This document shows, in pieces, positions 16,611 through 25,221 of a DNA stretch of 64,000 nucleotides. The stretch is from Maricaulis sp965242785 (GTDB taxonomy: Bacteria > Pseudomonadota > Alphaproteobacteria > Caulobacterales > Maricaulaceae): positions 1-64,000 of the forward strand of contig CBDETA010000001.1 in assembly GCA_965242785.1 (NCBI GenBank), written 5' to 3'. Position 1 is the first letter of the stretch. Every line of letters begins with the position of its first letter. The translations under genes were made by a program, and so were the position numbers. A model generated the notes under the pieces. It saw nothing but the letters and a program-made list of their open reading frames with translations. It was not told the origin of the DNA and ran no database searches.

Positions 16611-17225
16611 CTATGCCATTCCAGCGTTTTTCAGGATCTGGTAGGCGGCGATCACGCGGCCCAGCTGTTCCTCGCTGGACCGGTCGCCGCCATTGGCATC
16701 AGGGTGGAACTGCTTGACCAGCTCGGCATAGCGACGGCGCACTTTCGACGGCTCGACATCGGCTTCCAGGCCCATGGTTTCCAGCGCCTTGGACTGGAGG
16801 CGGCCCATGGACTTCTCGCGCGGGGCGTCCTTGTGCGGATCACGGCGGTCGCCGAAGAGGCCGAACGGATCGGCAAAGCCGTCGGCGAAATCGCGGGCAG
16901 CGCGGGACGCCTTGGCGCTGGCGGAATGGGTGTTGCGCCAGCTCCAGGTCGGGCGGTGGCCATAGGCGGCACTTTCCCGGAAAGCCTGGGCCGAGTTTTC
17001 GCTCATGCCCTCGAAGAAATTCCAGGACTTGTTGTACTCGGCCGCATGGCTCTGGCAGAACCAGTAGAAATCATTGAGGCGGTCATTGGATTTCGGGGCG
17101 CGGCTGTCGCCATGCTTGCGGCAACCCGGCCATTCGCACACGCGCTCTTCCGGCGAAGGTTCGTCCTTCGGCGGCTTGATGCGGATGTCCTTGAACCGCG
17201 GTTTGTACTGGTACGCTTCAGCCAT
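16611..17225 (-). CDS. DnaJ-like J-domain protein
   Basis: The product is about 204 residues. The J-domain is at the C-terminus: MGLEADVEPSKVRRRYAELV followed by KQFHPDANGGDR with the essential HPD. The N-terminal half has a cysteine/histidine-bearing segment (RVCEWPGCRKHGDSRAPKS and WFCQSHAAEYNKSWNFFEGM) that may bind zinc. J-domains stimulate an Hsp70 partner such as DnaK. The ATG at 17225 is preferred over one nine bases upstream because family members begin close to YKPRF.DIRI. It is divergent from bolA, the conserved alphaproteobacterial arrangement. Confidence 0.92.
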   Translation of the reverse strand: MAEAYQYKPRFKDIRIKPPKDEPSPEERVCEWPGCRKHGDSRAPKSNDRLNDFYWFCQSHAAEYNKSWNFFEGMSENSAQAFRESAAYGHRPTWSWRNTHSASAKASRAARDFADGFADPFGLFGDRRDPHKDAPREKSMGRLQSKALETMGLEADVEPSKVRRRYAELVKQFHPDANGGDRSSEEQLGRVIAAYQILKNAGMA

Positions 17226-17288
17226 GATCACCAATTATGGGCATGCGTCCGTAAAGCGGCAATGAAGCCGGAGAGGAAAGGTGGATAT

Positions 17289-17558
17289 ATGGGACAGATG
17301 CAGGATCGGATCGAGGCCAAGCTGCGGGAAAAGCTGGCGCCAACACAGTTGAAAGTGACCGATGACAGCCATCTGCATGCCGGTCATGCCGGTGCGCGGC
17401 CGGGCGGCGAGAGCCATTTTACGGTCGAGATCGTCTCCGAGCGTTTCGCCGGTCTGACGCGGGTGGCGCGGCACCGGATGATCAATGAAGCTCTGGCCGA
17501 GGAGTTGGCCGGACCTGTCCATGCGCTGGCCATCAAGGCCTTTGCGCCTCAAGATTGA
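17289..17558 (+). CDS. BolA-family protein
   Basis: The 89-residue product has the BolA fold signature: DRIEAKLREKLAPTQLKVTD, then DSHLHAGHAG with the conserved His residues, GGESHFTVEIVSERF and RVARHRMINEALAEEL. BolA proteins pair with monothiol glutaredoxins, bind [2Fe-2S] clusters and affect iron and cell-envelope regulation. The ATG at 17289 follows GAGAGGAAAGG. It lies divergent from the J-domain gene with about 60 bases between, which must contain both promoters. Confidence 0.94.
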   Translation: MGQMQDRIEAKLREKLAPTQLKVTDDSHLHAGHAGARPGGESHFTVEIVSERFAGLTRVARHRMINEALAEELAGPVHALAIKAFAPQD

Positions 17559-17639
17559 GTGTGCAAGGCTTCCGGTTGCAGTGGAAATGACACGATGGCG
17601 GACTAGTCTTCCACAGCGCTGGGGTTACCGGGAGCCGAC

Positions 17640-18398
17640 ATGTCCTTCATTCGCAATCTTTTCGTCCTTGCTCTGGCGGGACTGTCCACCGCCTGCGCCG
17701 CGACCGATATACAGCGGGAACAGACCCTGTCCGACTATGACCGTCTGGTGCCGGCCGAGCGGCGGCTGATCCCCGTGCGCGAGTTCGTCGCGGCGGATGC
17801 GCTGATGGAGGTATCCGCGATCCACATCCCGATGGCGGATGTTGTGGACGGCGTGGTCGAGGATAGTGGCGTGGACCCCGAGCGCTTCGAGCGTGTGGCC
17901 GGCAAACTGAACCAGACTCTGTGCCGCCGCCTGGCCCGGGGCGGGTTCACCGTGACAACAGAGCCGGAAGAGGCTTCACACCGGATCGCGCTGACGATCA
18001 CAGGCTTTGAGACGTCGAATCCGGTGACCGCCGGTGCGTCGGAATTGCTGAGCTTTGCCGTGCCCGGTCCGATCAGCCCGCGCATTCCCATCGGGGTCGG
18101 TGCGTTGGCGGTCGAGGGGGAAATGCTGGACCGGGAGGGGCAGCAGATCGCGGCCATGCAATGGTCGTCCCGCAACCACCTGATCTCCGGCGGCGGGTTC
18201 TCGCAGATCACTGACGGTTTCGCCCTGGCCCAGGTGTTTGCGGACGGGTTCGGAGATCTCATCGTGGATGCCCGCGACAGCGTCGACGGCCAGCGCGGAG
18301 CAACCGAACGCGGCGTGTGCAACGCCATGTTCGACGAGGCAGACACGATGTTCCCCGATGAACTGCCAACTGCCGCCGGTGCGCAGGAGGCCGGCTAG
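17640..18398 (+). CDS. DUF3313 family lipoprotein
   Basis: The 252-residue product has a lipoprotein signal (MSFIRNLFVLALAGLSTACA). After it comes a segment typical of DUF3313: LSDYDRLVP near the start of the mature part, then MADVVDGVVEDSGVDPERFE. A later glycine-rich region and ITDGFALAQVFADGFGDLI also fit. The role of the family is unknown; an outer-membrane location is likely from the signal. It overlaps the convergent CorC gene by four bases at its end. I am fairly sure of the family and claim no function. Confidence 0.8.
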   Translation: MSFIRNLFVLALAGLSTACAATDIQREQTLSDYDRLVPAERRLIPVREFVAADALMEVSAIHIPMADVVDGVVEDSGVDPERFERVAGKLNQTLCRRLARGGFTVTTEPEEASHRIALTITGFETSNPVTAGASELLSFAVPGPISPRIPIGVGALAVEGEMLDREGQQIAAMQWSSRNHLISGGGFSQITDGFALAQVFADGFGDLIVDARDSVDGQRGATERGVCNAMFDEADTMFPDELPTAAGAQEAG

Positions 18399-19684
18399 AC
18401 AGTCGCCTCCACATCGTCCGGGCTGACCGAAACGCGCAGGCGGGTGATCTGGTTGCGGCGGCGTTCGACGACTTCGAAGCGGGCGCCGTGGAACTGGAAG
18501 ACCTGGCCGCGTTCCGGGATGGTCTGGGCCTCGTGGATCACCAGGCCGGCAATCGTCACGGCTTCCTCGTCCGGGAGTTCCCAGTCCAGGGCCCGGTTGA
18601 GGTCGCGGATCGGTACGCTGCCATCGACCAGCCAGTGGCCGTTTTCTTCCGGCTGGATGCCCTCGACGGCAATGTCGTGCTCGTCCTCGATGGCGCCGAC
18701 AATTTCTTCCAGGATGTCTTCCAGCGTCACCAGGCCCATCAGGGCGCCGTACTCGTCGACGACCAGGGCGAAGTGCTCGCGCTTTTCGCGGAAGGCGTTG
18801 AGCTGGTCGAGCACCTCGGTGGTCTCCGGCACGAACCAGGGTTCGCGGCGCAGGGCCTGGATGTCTACCTGGGAGGCATCGCCGTCGGCCTCGTGCAGCG
18901 CCCGGGCCATGTCGCGCACGTGCAGGATGCCGACAATATTCTCGGTATCGCCCTGATAGAGCGGCAGGCGGGTGTGCGGGCTGTGCAGGGCCTCGGTGAC
19001 GATCTCGGCCGGGGTCTTGTCGGCATCAATCATGGTGATCGACTTGCGGTGCACCATGATGTCGTCAACCGTCAGGTCGCGCAGGTCCAGTACGCCACCC
19101 AGCATGTCGCGGTCGTCCTTGACCACACTGCCTTCCTCATGGTGCAGGGCGATGGCGCCGCGAAGCTCGTCATGGGCGGACAGGACCGGGCCGTCGACCC
19201 GCGCGCCGAACAGGCGCAGCGTGCCGGAGACCACGAACTGGACCGCCCGCACGACCGGGGCGAACAATTTCACCGCCAGCAGGATGGGCCGCGCCACGGC
19301 CAGGGCGAAACGGTCGGGATTGGACAGGGCATAAGTCTTGGGCAAGACCTCGGCGAAGATCAGGACGGTGAAGGTCATGATCAGGGTCGCGACCCAGATC
19401 GCCGACTCGCCGCCCAGCAACTGTCCGAACAGCTGTCCGGCAATCATCGAGGCGGCGATGTTGACCAGGTTGTTGCCCAGCAGGATCGAGCCCAGCAGGC
19501 TTTCGCCATCGGAAATCAGGCGGTTGACGATGCCGGCCGCGGGTACGCGGTCGCGCTCGAGCTGCAGCATGCGGGCCCGGGATGTCGCGGTGAGCGAGGT
19601 TTCGGAGCCGGAAAAGAAGGCGGACAGGCAAAGCAGACCGAAAATGGTCAGAATCGGGCCGATCAGGGTCCAGTCGAGGCTCAT
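18395..19684 (-). CDS. HlyC/CorC (CNNM-type) transporter with CBS domains
   Basis: The 429-residue membrane protein has an N-terminal DUF21/CNNM region of about four helices (LTIFGLLCLSAFFSGSETSL, LLGNNLVNIAASMIAGQLF, VATLIMTFTVLIFAEVLPKT). Two CBS domains follow (around VDDIMVHRKSITMIDADKTP and the REPWFVPETTEVLDQLNAFR region). It ends with a CorC_HlyC domain containing DGSVPIRDLNRALDWELPDE. Family members act in magnesium or cobalt efflux and tolerance. Its ATG at 19684 overlaps the aroB stop by four bases, so aroK-aroB-corC is one transcription unit on the minus strand. Confidence 0.94.
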   Translation of the reverse strand: MSLDWTLIGPILTIFGLLCLSAFFSGSETSLTATSRARMLQLERDRVPAAGIVNRLISDGESLLGSILLGNNLVNIAASMIAGQLFGQLLGGESAIWVATLIMTFTVLIFAEVLPKTYALSNPDRFALAVARPILLAVKLFAPVVRAVQFVVSGTLRLFGARVDGPVLSAHDELRGAIALHHEEGSVVKDDRDMLGGVLDLRDLTVDDIMVHRKSITMIDADKTPAEIVTEALHSPHTRLPLYQGDTENIVGILHVRDMARALHEADGDASQVDIQALRREPWFVPETTEVLDQLNAFREKREHFALVVDEYGALMGLVTLEDILEEIVGAIEDEHDIAVEGIQPEENGHWLVDGSVPIRDLNRALDWELPDEEAVTIAGLVIHEAQTIPERGQVFQFHGARFEVVERRRNQITRLRVSVSPDDVEATV

Positions 19685-20784
19685 GAAAGCTGGGTCTCCA
19701 GAAAGCGGGTCAGGTCGGTTTCGTCTGTATCGCGATCGATGTAGGCGCGGCCGATCCCCCGCGCCAGGATGAGCGTGATGCGCCCGTCCTGGTTCTTCTT
19801 GTCATCGCGCATGCGGGCAATCAAGCGTTCCGCCTTCCAGTCGGTGAAAGCCAGGCTGTCTACGCCATGCGGCAGGCCGACGGCGCGAAGATGGGCAGCG
19901 ACGCGCTCAGCATCCGCCTGCGGGCACAGGCCGCGATGGGCGGAATAGGCAAAGGCCAGGCCCAGACCGGCGGCAACGGCTTCACCATGACGGATGGCAT
20001 CCTTGGGGGCTTCGGCCTCGAAGGCGTGGCCGAACGTGTGGCCCAGATTCAAAAGCGCACGGACCCCGCCCTCGCGCTCGTCCTCGGCGACGATGCGAGC
20101 CTTGAAGGCGACAGCGGCGGCCACGGCACGGCTGAGAGCCGGGCCATGGAGGGCATCGGCACCGGCGACCTCGAGCGCGTCAAACAGCGGCGCATCGCCG
20201 ATCAGGGCGGCCTTGACGATCTCGGCATAGCCGGCGCGTTGCTCGCGCGCGGGCAGGCTGGCCAGCAGGTCCATGTCGGCGATGACCAGCCGGGGCTGGT
20301 GGAAGGCGCCGACGAAATTCTTGCCGTGGCCGGTATTGATGCCGGTCTTGCCGCCGACCGAACTGTCGACCTGGGCAAGCAGGGTGGTGGGGATCTGGAC
20401 AAACTCGACGCCGCGCTTGGTGACAGCAGCGGCAAAGCCGGTGAGATCACCGATGACCCCGCCGCCCAGCGCGATCACGGCCTCTGAGCGTTCGACATTG
20501 CGGTCCAGCAGGGCCTCGACCAGGTGACGCAGCCCGTCCCAGCTTTTGGACCTCTCGCCCGGTTCCACCACGATCGGGTCAGCCGTGACGCCGATTGCGG
20601 CCAGGGTGCGGGTCAGCGTGTCCAGGTGGAGGTCGGCGACATGGCGGTCGGTGACCAGGATGGCGCGCTGGCGCGGAAACAGGGCCGGCAGGCGCTCAAG
20701 CGCGGCGCCGAGCGCACCCGGTCCGACCAGAACATCATAGCTGCGATCACCCAGTCCGACCGGGACTGTCAGAACATCACTCAA
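19681..20784 (-). CDS. aroB: 3-dehydroquinate synthase
   Basis: AroB converts DAHP to 3-dehydroquinate, step two of the shikimate pathway, using NAD and a divalent metal. The 367-residue product has the NAD-binding region (VIALGGGVIGDLTGFAAAVT), VQIPTTLLAQVDSSVGGKTG and INTGHGKNFVGAFHQP. The metal ligands are in RALLNLGHTFGHAFEAE and the RHGEAVAAGL histidine. The start appears to be TTG at 20784, overlapping the aroK stop (gtTTGAgtg) and preceded by GGGAGG; no in-frame ATG fits nearby. Translational coupling with aroK is likely. Confidence 0.97.
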   Translation of the reverse strand: MSDVLTVPVGLGDRSYDVLVGPGALGAALERLPALFPRQRAILVTDRHVADLHLDTLTRTLAAIGVTADPIVVEPGERSKSWDGLRHLVEALLDRNVERSEAVIALGGGVIGDLTGFAAAVTKRGVEFVQIPTTLLAQVDSSVGGKTGINTGHGKNFVGAFHQPRLVIADMDLLASLPAREQRAGYAEIVKAALIGDAPLFDALEVAGADALHGPALSRAVAAAVAFKARIVAEDEREGGVRALLNLGHTFGHAFEAEAPKDAIRHGEAVAAGLGLAFAYSAHRGLCPQADAERVAAHLRAVGLPHGVDSLAFTDWKAERLIARMRDDKKNQDGRITLILARGIGRAYIDRDTDETDLTRFLETQLS

Positions 20785-21320
20785 ACTTCGGCCTCCCGGG
20801 CCTGCAGCGCCTTGAGAATCACGTCCAGCGTCGCCTGATGCGAGCCGGCCGAGGCATCAACATGGATATCGGCCTCTGCATACGCGGGCGTGCGGGCTGC
20901 AAGCAAGCGCTCGAGGACCGATTTGGGGTCTTCATGGCGCAGAAGCGGACGGGTGTCGCGCCGGGCGACGCGCTTGGCCAGCGTCTCGACATCGGCTTGC
21001 AGCCAGATCGAGACGGCGCTTGCCTTGACCCGGGCGCGGGTCTCCGGATCGACAAAGGCGCCGCCACCCAGTGCCAGCACCATGGGCGGTTCTTCCAGCA
21101 GGCGCGCGATCACCTTGCGCTCGCCCTCGCGAAAGGCGGCCTCGCCGAAATCATCGAAAATTTCCGAAACGCTGCGACCGGCCGCGCGCTCGACTTCCTC
21201 GTCGGCATCGCGGAATTTCAGTCCCAGGGCCTTGGCGAGGCGACGGCCGACCGTGGTCTTGCCGACCCCCATCAGGCCGATCAGGACCAGAGAACGGTCA
21301 GGTATCAGCAGCGGTGTCAT
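20781..21320 (-). CDS. aroK: Shikimate kinase
   Basis: This enzyme phosphorylates shikimate with ATP in aromatic amino-acid synthesis. The 179-residue product has Walker A LMGVGKTTVGRRLAKALG, the shikimate-binding FRDADEEVERAAGRSVSEIF, the ALGGGAFVDPETR glycine loop and the LID/adenine region RRDTRPLLRHEDP. The ATG at 21320 is chosen. An upstream ATG at 21359 would add 13 residues without family support. It is the first gene of aroK-aroB-corC. Confidence 0.97.
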   Translation of the reverse strand: MTPLLIPDRSLVLIGLMGVGKTTVGRRLAKALGLKFRDADEEVERAAGRSVSEIFDDFGEAAFREGERKVIARLLEEPPMVLALGGGAFVDPETRARVKASAVSIWLQADVETLAKRVARRDTRPLLRHEDPKSVLERLLAARTPAYAEADIHVDASAGSHQATLDVILKALQAREAEV

Positions 21321-21425
21321 GCCTAGCGGTATAAACGGTCTGGAATTCGCCGCAATCAAGGTTACGCTCGTGCATCATGCCCGGAGCAGTGATTTTCCGG
21401 GCCAGCGGTCATGGAGAGACGAAAG

Positions 21426-21566
21426 ATGCGTGGTTTCCTGTTCGGACTGGCAGCCGTTGTCGGGCTTGCGGCGATCGGATTCGGGACCCTCGTCGTGATC
21501 GCCAACGGGCTTGAACCCAGCCGGGAGAGTATCAGTGTCGAGTTGGAAGACGATTTCCCACGCTAG
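21426..21566 (+). CDS. Small single-pass membrane protein, 46 residues
   Basis: A short frame with its own ribosome-binding site (AGACGAAAG) begins at ATG 21426. The product has one hydrophobic segment (FLFGLAAVVGLAAIGFGTLV) followed by a polar, acidic tail (ESISVELEDDFPR). It overlaps the start of the following exported protein gene by about 32 bases in another frame, which suggests translational coupling. I do not recognise it. The intact ribosome-binding site, clean transmembrane helix and tight placement argue for a real gene. Confidence 0.55.
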   Translation: MRGFLFGLAAVVGLAAIGFGTLVVIANGLEPSRESISVELEDDFPR

Positions 21567-23193
21567 CCTTGCGCTTGCGGCGCTGGGAAGCGCTGTTCTT
21601 CATGCATCCATTTGGGCGCCGGCCGCGATGGGCCAGCCGGGCATCGAGGTGGAACGCCTCGAGGCACTGGACCCGCTGGAAGTGTCGCTGCCCGGCGCGG
21701 TGCTGAACAACCGCATGTGGAACGGCACGACGCAGGAGATTGCCCGCGGCGTGTTCGAACAATTGCCCGGTGCCGACGGGGCCGGCTATCGCAGCGAGAT
21801 CCTGGCCGCCACGGCGCGGCACATCCTGGTCTCCGGCGGTCAGCCGCCGGCGGGCGGCCGCGGCGATGTCGGTCTGGCCGTTCTGCGAGTGGAGCGCTTG
21901 CTGGCAGCCGGCGGGGCCGGGGATGCCTTTGATCTTCTGGAGCGGACGCCCGGCGTGAATCGGGTGCCGCAACTGGCGCGCTGGCACGCCGAGCTGGGCT
22001 TTGCCACCGGCAATGCTGAACGCGCCTGTCGCACGGCGGACAGCCTGCTGGAAGGACGCGACACTGCCTATTGGCTGCGTGTGCGGGCCTATTGCCTGGC
22101 GCTGCAGGGGCAGGGCGCTGCCGCCGAGCTGACGGCCGAGCTGGCGCGCGCCAGCAGCGAGAACGAAGCCTTTGACGACCGCCTGTTCGCCCTGACGCTG
22201 GATACTCCCCTGGCCCGCAATACGCCGCCGGCGATGACCGGGCTGGAATGGGCGATGAGCCTGCACCTGGCCGAGCGCGATCTGGGCGCGCCGCGCCTGG
22301 CCGATACGGCTCCGGCCTGGCTCAAGGCAGAAGCCCATGACGCCATGCGGTCGCACGAACCCGCGGCCGACCCGGCGGCGGTGATGCAGACGATTTCCGG
22401 CCTGAGCGGCCGTGAGCGCCACATGACACTGGCTGGCGTGCTGGCCCAGGGGCAGGACCGCGAACTGGCCGGCCGGGCGCTGGGGATGATGCTGGCCGAC
22501 GCCGGTGCCGCCCGCTTTGTCCATGTCGCCCGTCACCACGGGCGCGAGATCAACACCATCCCGGTGACCGAGAAGACGCTGGAGCATGGCTATGAGCTTG
22601 CCCTGGCCGCCCTGATCGTCGGCGATCTGCGACTGGCCCGTCGCTGGCGCGATGCGCTGGTGGATGGTCCGCCGCGTCCGGCAACGCCGGTGCTGGTGGC
22701 GCAAGGTGCGGTCGACGGAACAGTGACTAATGCGCCGGAACTTCTGGCCGTCGAGCCCGCGCCGGAATGGGCGCCGCCCAGCCCGCGCCGCATGGTGGCG
22801 CTGGACCTGGCCATCGCCGTGGCAGCGGACGAGATGAGCGGCGGCGCCTTCGAGGCGGTGCTGGCAGCCTGGCAGGAGTCCAACGGCACGGCCGTCCTGC
22901 CGGAAATGCTGGCGCTGTCGCGTCTGGGCGCTCCGGTGCCGGCCTCCCTGCGGGCCGATCTTCTGGCGATTGCAACGCCGTCGCCGGTCACACATCTGGC
23001 GGCCCTGGATGCCGCCGTGCGCGCCGGTGCGCGGGCGGAAAGCGCGATGTTGGCCGTGGCGGTGCTGCAGCAGGAGGGCAGTCAGGGCGATGCCTTCGCC
23101 TTTGCCTCGGCCCTGGCCGCGCTGGATGCGTCGGGCCTGCGCCGCGATGCGCGCTACCTGCTGCTCGAGCGGATCGTGACGAGGACCCGGTGA
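21535..23193 (+). CDS. Exported alanine-rich protein of unknown function
   Basis: The product is about 552 residues, with a signal sequence in the first 35 residues ending near APAAMGQ. The rest is a long alpha-helical, Ala/Leu/Glu-rich series (for example ARHILVSGGQPPAGGRGDVG and LRVERLLAAGGAGDAFDLLE). It resembles helical-repeat (TPR-like) solenoids in texture, although no clear repeat consensus is visible. The best start is GTG at 21535 behind GGGAGAG; a TTG at 21511 is also open. Its stop overlaps the xerD start by GTGA. A periplasmic scaffold role is possible, but the sequence gives no firm function. Confidence 0.75.
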   Translation: MSSWKTISHASLALAALGSAVLHASIWAPAAMGQPGIEVERLEALDPLEVSLPGAVLNNRMWNGTTQEIARGVFEQLPGADGAGYRSEILAATARHILVSGGQPPAGGRGDVGLAVLRVERLLAAGGAGDAFDLLERTPGVNRVPQLARWHAELGFATGNAERACRTADSLLEGRDTAYWLRVRAYCLALQGQGAAAELTAELARASSENEAFDDRLFALTLDTPLARNTPPAMTGLEWAMSLHLAERDLGAPRLADTAPAWLKAEAHDAMRSHEPAADPAAVMQTISGLSGRERHMTLAGVLAQGQDRELAGRALGMMLADAGAARFVHVARHHGREINTIPVTEKTLEHGYELALAALIVGDLRLARRWRDALVDGPPRPATPVLVAQGAVDGTVTNAPELLAVEPAPEWAPPSPRRMVALDLAIAVAADEMSGGAFEAVLAAWQESNGTAVLPEMLALSRLGAPVPASLRADLLAIATPSPVTHLAALDAAVRAGARAESAMLAVAVLQQEGSQGDAFAFASALAALDASGLRRDARYLLLERIVTRTR

Positions 23194-24125
23194 GCGCCCC
23201 GCGCGACATCGCCCTTTTTCTCGACATGATGGCCGCCGAGCGCGGCGCGGCCTTCAACACACTGGAAGCCTATCGGCGTGACCTGGAGGATGTCGCCGCG
23301 CGCCTGTCCGCGCAGGGCGCGGATCTGTCCACCGCCCACACTGGGGATCTGGAGGCGGTCCTGGCGGGTTTCGCCCGTGATGGTCTGGCGCCGTCGACGG
23401 CGGCCCGGCGGTTGTCAGCGATCAAGCGTTTCTACAAATTCCTGCTGTCGGACGGACGCCGGGCGGACAATCCGGCTGCGCCGCTGAAAGCACCGAAAAA
23501 GGGTCGCAGCCTGCCGAAAATTCTCAGCGAGGCCGATGTCGACGCACTGTTCGATGCCGCCGCCGCGATGGAAGGCGCGGCCGGGGTGCGGGCCCGGGCG
23601 CTGCTGGAGATTCTCTATGCCGGCGGGCTGCGGGTGAGCGAGCTGGTCTCGCTGCCGCTCAACGCCTTTGCCCGCGCCGAGCGCTGTATCCATGTCACCG
23701 GCAAGGGCGATCGCGAGCGTCTGGTGCCGCTGACCCAGAATGCGCTGGATGCGGTGGCCGAATACAAGGCCGTGCGGACCGAACACCTGCCGCCCGGCAA
23801 GGGCGGCAGCCGGCGGGCCGACCGCTTCCTCTTCCCGTCCAGAACGGCGAAGTCCGGCCACCTCACGCGCGAGCGTTTTGCCCAGATCCTGGGCGATCTC
23901 AGCCTGGCGGCGGGGCTGGACCCCGCCCGGGTGTCGCCGCATGTGCTGCGCCATGCCTTTGCGACACATCTACTGGCGCGGGGTGCGGATCTGCGCAGTG
24001 TGCAGATCCTGCTGGGCCATGCCGATGTGTCGACGACGCAGATCTATACCCATGTCCTGGACGAGCGGTTGAAATCCCTGGTGCAGACCGCGCACCCGCT
24101 GGCCCGGCCCAAGCCGGGGCCCTGA
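23190..24125 (+). CDS. xerD: Tyrosine recombinase XerD
   Basis: XerD with XerC resolves chromosome dimers at dif. The 311-residue product has the N-terminal core-binding domain (FLDMMAAERGAAFNTLEAYR) and the catalytic domain. Catalytic residues are visible in GGLRVSELVSL (Arg), TGKGDRERLVPL (Lys), SPHVLRHAFATHLL (His-x2-Arg) and ILLGHADVSTTQIYTH (His and the nucleophilic Tyr). The start is GTG at 23190, overlapping the upstream stop. XerC-like recombinases are similar; XerD is preferred from length and the accA/aroK neighbourhood. Confidence 0.92.
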   Translation: MSAPRDIALFLDMMAAERGAAFNTLEAYRRDLEDVAARLSAQGADLSTAHTGDLEAVLAGFARDGLAPSTAARRLSAIKRFYKFLLSDGRRADNPAAPLKAPKKGRSLPKILSEADVDALFDAAAAMEGAAGVRARALLEILYAGGLRVSELVSLPLNAFARAERCIHVTGKGDRERLVPLTQNALDAVAEYKAVRTEHLPPGKGGSRRADRFLFPSRTAKSGHLTRERFAQILGDLSLAAGLDPARVSPHVLRHAFATHLLARGADLRSVQILLGHADVSTTQIYTHVLDERLKSLVQTAHPLARPKPGP

Positions 24126-24227
24126 GCGGTTGACGTATGCGTAAGCACCGCGCACGAGACTTGTGACCCTGCGCCTTGCTGGCTAGGTTGCGCGGACCTT
24201 TTCGTGTTCACAGGCGTTTGGCAGGGC

Positions 24228-25205
24228 ATGTCCGACCCCACTCGTACCTACCTCGATTTCGAGCGGCCGCTGGCCGAACTGGAAGCCAAGATCGAAGAAC
24301 TGGAAAACCTCGCCGGGTCATCCGGTGAAGATTCTCCGGATACGGCAGATGAGACCGCGCGCCTTCGCCACAAGGCGAATGAGCAGCTGGCGGCGCTCTA
24401 TTCCAAGCTCGATCCCTGGCGCAAGACGCAGGTCGCCCGGCATCCCGAGCGCCCGCATTTCCGCGATTACCGCAAGGCATTGATCGAGGATTTCGAGGAG
24501 TTGTGCGGGGATCGCCGCTTTTCCGAGGACGCCGCGATCGTCGGTGGTCTGGGCCGGTTCCGCGGCCGTTCCGTGGTTGTGATCGGCCATGAGAAGGGGC
24601 ATGACACCGAAAGCCGCATCAAGCACAATTTCGGCATGGCGCGCCCGGAAGGCTATCGCAAGGCGATCCGCCTGATGGACATGGCCGAGAAATTCGGTCT
24701 GCCGGTTCTGACCTTTGTCGACACCGCCGGTGCCTATCCCGGCCTGGGCGCCGAGGAACGCGGCCAGTCCGAAGCCATCGCCCGGTCAACCGAGCGCTGT
24801 CTGACCCTGGGCACACCGCTGATCTCGACGATCACCGGCGAGGGTGGTTCTGGCGGTGCTGTCGCGCTGGCCTCGGGCAATGTCGTGATGATGCTGGAAC
24901 ATTCGATCTATTCGGTGATTTCCCCGGAAGGCTGTGCCTCGATCCTGTGGAAGGACTCGGCCCGCGCGCGCGACGCCGCCATCGCCATGAAGGTGACGGC
25001 ACCGGACTTGCTGGCCCTGAAGATTGTCGATCACATCATTCCCGAGCCGATCGGCGGTGCGCACCGGCATCCGGCCGAGACCATGCAGGCCGTCGGCAAT
25101 GCCATCGAGAAAAACCTCATGGCTCTCGAAGGGCTGTCGGCAGCGCAACTGCGCCAGCAGCGCCGTGAGCGCTTCCTGGCCATCGGCCGTCTGAGCGCCG
25201 ACTGA
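24228..25205 (+). CDS. accA: Acetyl-CoA carboxylase carboxyltransferase alpha subunit
   Basis: AccA with AccD transfers the carboxyl group from biotin to acetyl-CoA, giving malonyl-CoA for fatty-acid synthesis. The 325-residue product has the family start YLDFERPLAELEAKIEELE. It also has VVIGHEKGHDTESRIKHNFG, FVDTAGAYPGLGAEERGQSE and the oxyanion region GEGGSGGAVALASGNVVMML. The ATG at 24228 (MSDPTRTYL) fits the family better than the upstream frame start at 24204. It is separated from xerD by about 100 bases and is convergent with ggt. Confidence 0.97.
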   Translation: MSDPTRTYLDFERPLAELEAKIEELENLAGSSGEDSPDTADETARLRHKANEQLAALYSKLDPWRKTQVARHPERPHFRDYRKALIEDFEELCGDRRFSEDAAIVGGLGRFRGRSVVVIGHEKGHDTESRIKHNFGMARPEGYRKAIRLMDMAEKFGLPVLTFVDTAGAYPGLGAEERGQSEAIARSTERCLTLGTPLISTITGEGGSGGAVALASGNVVMMLEHSIYSVISPEGCASILWKDSARARDAAIAMKVTAPDLLALKIVDHIIPEPIGGAHRHPAETMQAVGNAIEKNLMALEGLSAAQLRQQRRERFLAIGRLSAD

Positions 25206-25221
25206 TCTTTCTGATCCGCGC

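Noticed and set aside
23190..24125. xerD as the integrase of a mobile element
   Set aside because: The full-length Xer pattern and its housekeeping neighbours (aroK, accA) indicate the chromosomal recombinase, and no att sites or cargo were seen.
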